Positions 40,839 through 43,417 of a stretch of 43,417 nucleotides of DNA are shown piece by piece; the first letter of the stretch is position 1; every line of letters begins with the position of its first letter. The position numbers and the translations under genes were made by a program. Location of the stretch: the NCBI GenBank assembly GCA_910584235.1, contig CAJTZD010000034.1, positions 1 through 43,417 of the forward strand. The letters run 5' to 3'. The notes under the pieces were generated by a model. It searched no databases, was not told the origin of the DNA, and saw only the letters and a program-made list of their open reading frames with translations. The DNA comes from an uncultured Acetatifactor sp. GTDB lineage: Bacteria; Bacillota; Clostridia; Lachnospirales; Lachnospiraceae.

Positions 40839-42533
40839 ATGAAAAGAAGTTTTCACGGAAAGAAGAGCCTTTGTGTTCTTCTGGTTACGGCGCTTCTGGG
40901 AATGGCTGTACTGGGCGGATGCGCAGACGGCACAGGAGAGTCTTCGGAGGATAATTCCTCTAAGGAGTCCACAGCAGAATCCACACAGCCTGATTCCACG
41001 GAATCCGACGGGTCCGAAGAAGCTGATGCTTCCGGGGACAGCAAGGAGACCGAGGGCAGCACGGAAGCCGGTTCGGAGAGCGAAAGCGCTTCCGGACAGG
41101 CCGGGGATATGTACGGCGGCTCCATCGTTGTAGGAGTACAACAGGATATTGACAGTCTTGACCCTCACAAAGCGACGGCGGCAGGAACAAAAGAAATTAT
41201 TTTCAACATTTTCGAGGGCTTGGTAAAGCCTGACGAGAATGGCAACCTGATCAATGCGGTAGCCAGTGATTACACGATCTCCGAGGATGGATTGACCTAT
41301 ACGTTCACCTTGAGGGAAAATGTGAAGTTCCACAATGGCAATGTCGTGACGGCTGAGGATGTGAAATACTCTTTGGAGAGGGTATCGGGACTGCTGGATG
41401 GCACCCCTCTGATTTCCACGCTGAAAACGATTAAATCCGTAGACATATTGGATGAAAAGACGGTTCAAGTGAAAGTAGAGAGCGCCAACACAGAGCTGAT
41501 CTACAGCTTCGTGGCAGCCATCATCCCCGCCGGCAGCGGAGAGGACGAGTCGGCGGATCCTATCGGCACCGGGCCGTTTTCTTTTGTTTCCTACAAGCCC
41601 CAGGAGGGAATCGTCCTGGCGAAGAATCCGGAGTACTGGCAGGAGGGACTGCCCTATCTGGATCAGGTGGAGTTCAAGATCATTAACAGCGCCGACACGG
41701 CTCTTTTGGAGCTTCAGGGCGGCACCATTAACCTCTATGCCTATCTGACGGATTCCCAGGTTCAGGCCCTGCAGGGCAGCCATCAGGTGATTTCGTCTGC
41801 ATCCAATGTAGTACAGGCGCTGTTCCTGAATAATGCCGTGGAGCCGCTGAACGATGTTCGGGTGCGTCAGGCCATTTCCTACGCCGTTGACAAGGACGCA
41901 ATTAACGACTTTGTAGGCGGCGGGAACGGGACGCTTATCAGTTCGGCCATGCTGCCTACGCTGAAAGAGAACTATGTGGATCTGAACGACACCTATGGCA
42001 ACGCTGCAAATGTGGAAAAAGCGAAAGAACTGCTGGCGGATGCGGGATTTCCGGATGGTTTTGACCTGGAGATCACCATTCCCTCCAATTATGAGTTTCA
42101 TATGCAGACCGGAGAGGTGATAGTGGAGCAGTTGAAAGCCGTGGGCATCAATGCCACCATCAAGGCGGTGGAGTGGGCGACCTGGCTGGACGAGGTGTAC
42201 AATGGCCGCCAGTATGCGGCTACCATCAGCGGCATCACCTGTGATTCCACGCCCGGCTATCTGCTGAACCGGTTCCAGACGGACTCCAAGAAGAATTTCA
42301 TCAATTTCCAGAATACGGAATATGATGAAATCTACGCAAAGGCCCAGGCTGAGTTGGACCCGGCCAAAAAAGCAGAGTACTACAAGGAGCTGCAAAAGAT
42401 TCTCTGCGATGAGGCGGGCAGCGTGTTCCTGCAAGTTCCGGCCAGCCAGACGGCAATCAGCAAGAATCTTGCGGGCTACAAGTTCTACCCGGTGTATGTG
42501 CAGGATATGAGTACGGTGTACATCACAGAATAA
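40839..42533 (+). CDS. peptide/nickel-type ABC transporter substrate-binding lipoprotein
   Basis: A 564-residue SBP family 5 protein. From the ATG at 40839 (GAGGAG 9 bases upstream) the signal peptide runs to a lipobox LGGC. A Ser/Glu/Asp-rich tether follows (about 30-90). The binding domain then begins: GGSIVVGVQQDIDSLDPHKA, IIFNIFEGLVKPDENGNL, YTFTLRENVKFHNGNVVTAEDV, PIGTGPFSFVSYKPQEGIVL, and DVRVRQAISYAVDK. It captures oligopeptides or similar ligands outside the cell. The permease gene follows at 42714, so this starts a Dpp/Opp-like operon. The frame opens 25 codons earlier, but those codons lie in the leader hairpin. Confidence 0.93.
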   Translation: MKRSFHGKKSLCVLLVTALLGMAVLGGCADGTGESSEDNSSKESTAESTQPDSTESDGSEEADASGDSKETEGSTEAGSESESASGQAGDMYGGSIVVGVQQDIDSLDPHKATAAGTKEIIFNIFEGLVKPDENGNLINAVASDYTISEDGLTYTFTLRENVKFHNGNVVTAEDVKYSLERVSGLLDGTPLISTLKTIKSVDILDEKTVQVKVESANTELIYSFVAAIIPAGSGEDESADPIGTGPFSFVSYKPQEGIVLAKNPEYWQEGLPYLDQVEFKIINSADTALLELQGGTINLYAYLTDSQVQALQGSHQVISSASNVVQALFLNNAVEPLNDVRVRQAISYAVDKDAINDFVGGGNGTLISSAMLPTLKENYVDLNDTYGNAANVEKAKELLADAGFPDGFDLEITIPSNYEFHMQTGEVIVEQLKAVGINATIKAVEWATWLDEVYNGRQYAATISGITCDSTPGYLLNRFQTDSKKNFINFQNTEYDEIYAKAQAELDPAKKAEYYKELQKILCDEAGSVFLQVPASQTAISKNLAGYKFYPVYVQDMSTVYITE

Positions 42534-42713
42534 AACGTCCTTGCACCGATTCGAGTGCGGAGGCGGAACAAATTCCCATGAATGGGAACTGGAATTAAAA
42601 ACAGCCTCGGAACGGAAATGCCCGGAAGCAATTACAGACGTGGAAACGGCTGGAAGTGCTTCCCCGAAAAGGGCACTGAAGTGGAGAGGCGGAACGGGAA
42701 TGGAGGCGGCAGC

Positions 42714-43417
42714 GTGAAATATCTGGGTAAAAAAACCATTACTCTCATTATGACATTGTTCCTGGTATCCGTTGCCGCTTTCCTGGCGTTCCAGATTATC
42801 CCCGGGGACGTGGTCATGTCCATTTTGGGGACGGAAGCCACTCCCGAGAGGGAGGAGCAGCTTCGGGAAGAGTTGGGATTCAATGACCCGCCTGCAGTCC
42901 GATACTTCAACTGGATGGCGGGGGTGACGAAAGGCGATTTCGGAGTCAGCTACCGCTACTCCAAGAACATGAACGAGATGATGCCCGTGGCGGAGCTCAT
43001 CGGGGACAAACTTCCCGTGACGCTGTGGCTGGCGGCCCTGGCGCTTGTATTGATCATACTGGTGTCCATCCCCCTGGGGGTGCTCTGGGCCAGGAGCGGC
43101 AGCCGGCTGCTGGACGCGGTGCTGGGGGTAATCACCCAGGCCACCATGGCGGTGCCCTCTTTCTTTCTGGGCATTCTGGTGACGTTTGTGTTCGGAATCG
43201 TTCTGAAGCTTTTTGCGCCCGGCGGCTACATCAGCTATGAGGAGGACTTTTCGGGCTTTCTCGGATACCTGCTGTTCCCGGCGTTGTCCATCGCACTGCC
43301 GAAAATCGCCATGACGGCAAGATTTTTACGAAATTCCATGCTGACGGAGGTAAACACGGACTATGTGCGCACGGCCTACAGCAAGGGCTGCACCAAGCGG
43401 CGGGTCATGTATGGTCA
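42714..43417 (+). CDS. DppB/OppB-type ABC transporter permease (cut by window end)
   Basis: A GTG at 42714, 5 bases after GGAGGCGG, opens a frame that runs off the window after 234 codons. It starts MKYLGKKTITLIMTLFLVSV, then FLAFQIIPGDVV, the typical DppB external loop (EEQLREELGFNDPPAVRYFNW, GDFGVSYRYSKNM), and transmembrane helices. The last visible part, AMTARFLRNSMLTEVNTDYVRTA, contains the region leading into the EAA loop that contacts the ATPase. About one third of the usual 310-330 residues is missing beyond the edge. It is the inner-membrane channel partner of the lipoprotein before it. Confidence 0.92.
   Translation, partial: MKYLGKKTITLIMTLFLVSVAAFLAFQIIPGDVVMSILGTEATPEREEQLREELGFNDPPAVRYFNWMAGVTKGDFGVSYRYSKNMNEMMPVAELIGDKLPVTLWLAALALVLIILVSIPLGVLWARSGSRLLDAVLGVITQATMAVPSFFLGILVTFVFGIVLKLFAPGGYISYEEDFSGFLGYLLFPALSIALPKIAMTARFLRNSMLTEVNTDYVRTAYSKGCTKRRVMYG

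Noticed and set aside
40779..42434. Very long minus-strand open frame (551 codons) opposite the binding-protein gene
   Set aside because: It lies wholly antisense to a gene with a lipobox and clear family motifs. Its own sequence shows no domain and no RBS, so it is an antisense shadow of GC-biased codons.

Overview
The window is 43.4 kb of a spore-forming, low-copy-intergenic Firmicute chromosome. Moderately GC-rich coding DNA, RBSs close to AGGAGG, a spoIIA operon, spoVA genes, a valS T-box leader, a PadR/DUF1700/DUF4097 cassette and the paired TIGR03916/TIGR03915 DNA-repair proteins all point to Clostridia, most likely Lachnospiraceae (inference; no search was possible). I see no tRNA, rRNA, CRISPR array, prophage or complete insertion sequence.

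Layout. 0-3.4 kb: an AraC/GyrI-type regulator, then a decay zone with a two-component-system remnant, a small membrane protein and two regulator-like genes that look 5'-truncated. 3.4-8.3 kb: a TIM-barrel isomerase, a GNAT enzyme, an acyltransferase-3 membrane enzyme and a large polytopic GT-C-like protein, closed by a strong two-way terminator shared with asnA. 9.4-12.2 kb: a radical-SAM/HhH protein and its TIGR03915 partner behind a promoter carrying two LexA-type boxes, then an HPr-like protein. 12.3-15.1 kb: an XPD/DinG-like helicase fused to a Cas4-like nuclease domain, followed by a cluster of DnaA-box-like sites. 15.3-17.8 kb: a PadR operon with a perfect 17-bp inverted-repeat operator. 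17.9-19.2 kb: a compact multi-hairpin repeat element and a YdcF-family gene.

19.2-28.5 kb: valS (T-box controlled, preceded by an unusual 18-bp tandem repeat array), folC, a 53-aa protein, a zinc-ribbon/TPR membrane protein, spoIIAA-spoIIAB-sigF and a GH25 muramidase. 28.6-31.6 kb: spoVAB, spoVAA and spoVAC followed by an unrecognised 383-aa gene where spoVAD would be expected. 31.8-37.6 kb: thiN, an Ig-like/HtrA-type protease, an amidohydrolase split by an in-frame TAG, an acetyltransferase tail remnant, folD and a phosphotransferase. 37.7-39.6 kb: a decaying polysaccharide (probably glycosaminoglycan) utilisation locus, with an AraC regulator broken by TAG and a chimeric GH88/heparinase remnant. 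39.6-40.6 kb: an MNT/HEPN pair bracketed by 35-bp direct repeats. 40.8 kb to the end: a peptide-type ABC transporter (binding lipoprotein, then a permease cut by the window edge).

The signals I think least explained are: (1) an ATGGAAGAAAAGCATTCC hairpin motif, tandemly repeated six times at the 5' end of the valS transcript and seen again at the start of two unrelated transcripts (32.6 and 40.8 kb); (2) the DnaA-box cluster at 15.14-15.22 kb, away from any dnaA gene; (3) two conserved genes each interrupted by a single in-frame TAG; (4) SOS control of the radical-SAM repair pair; and (5) the direct-repeat-flanked MNT/HEPN module.
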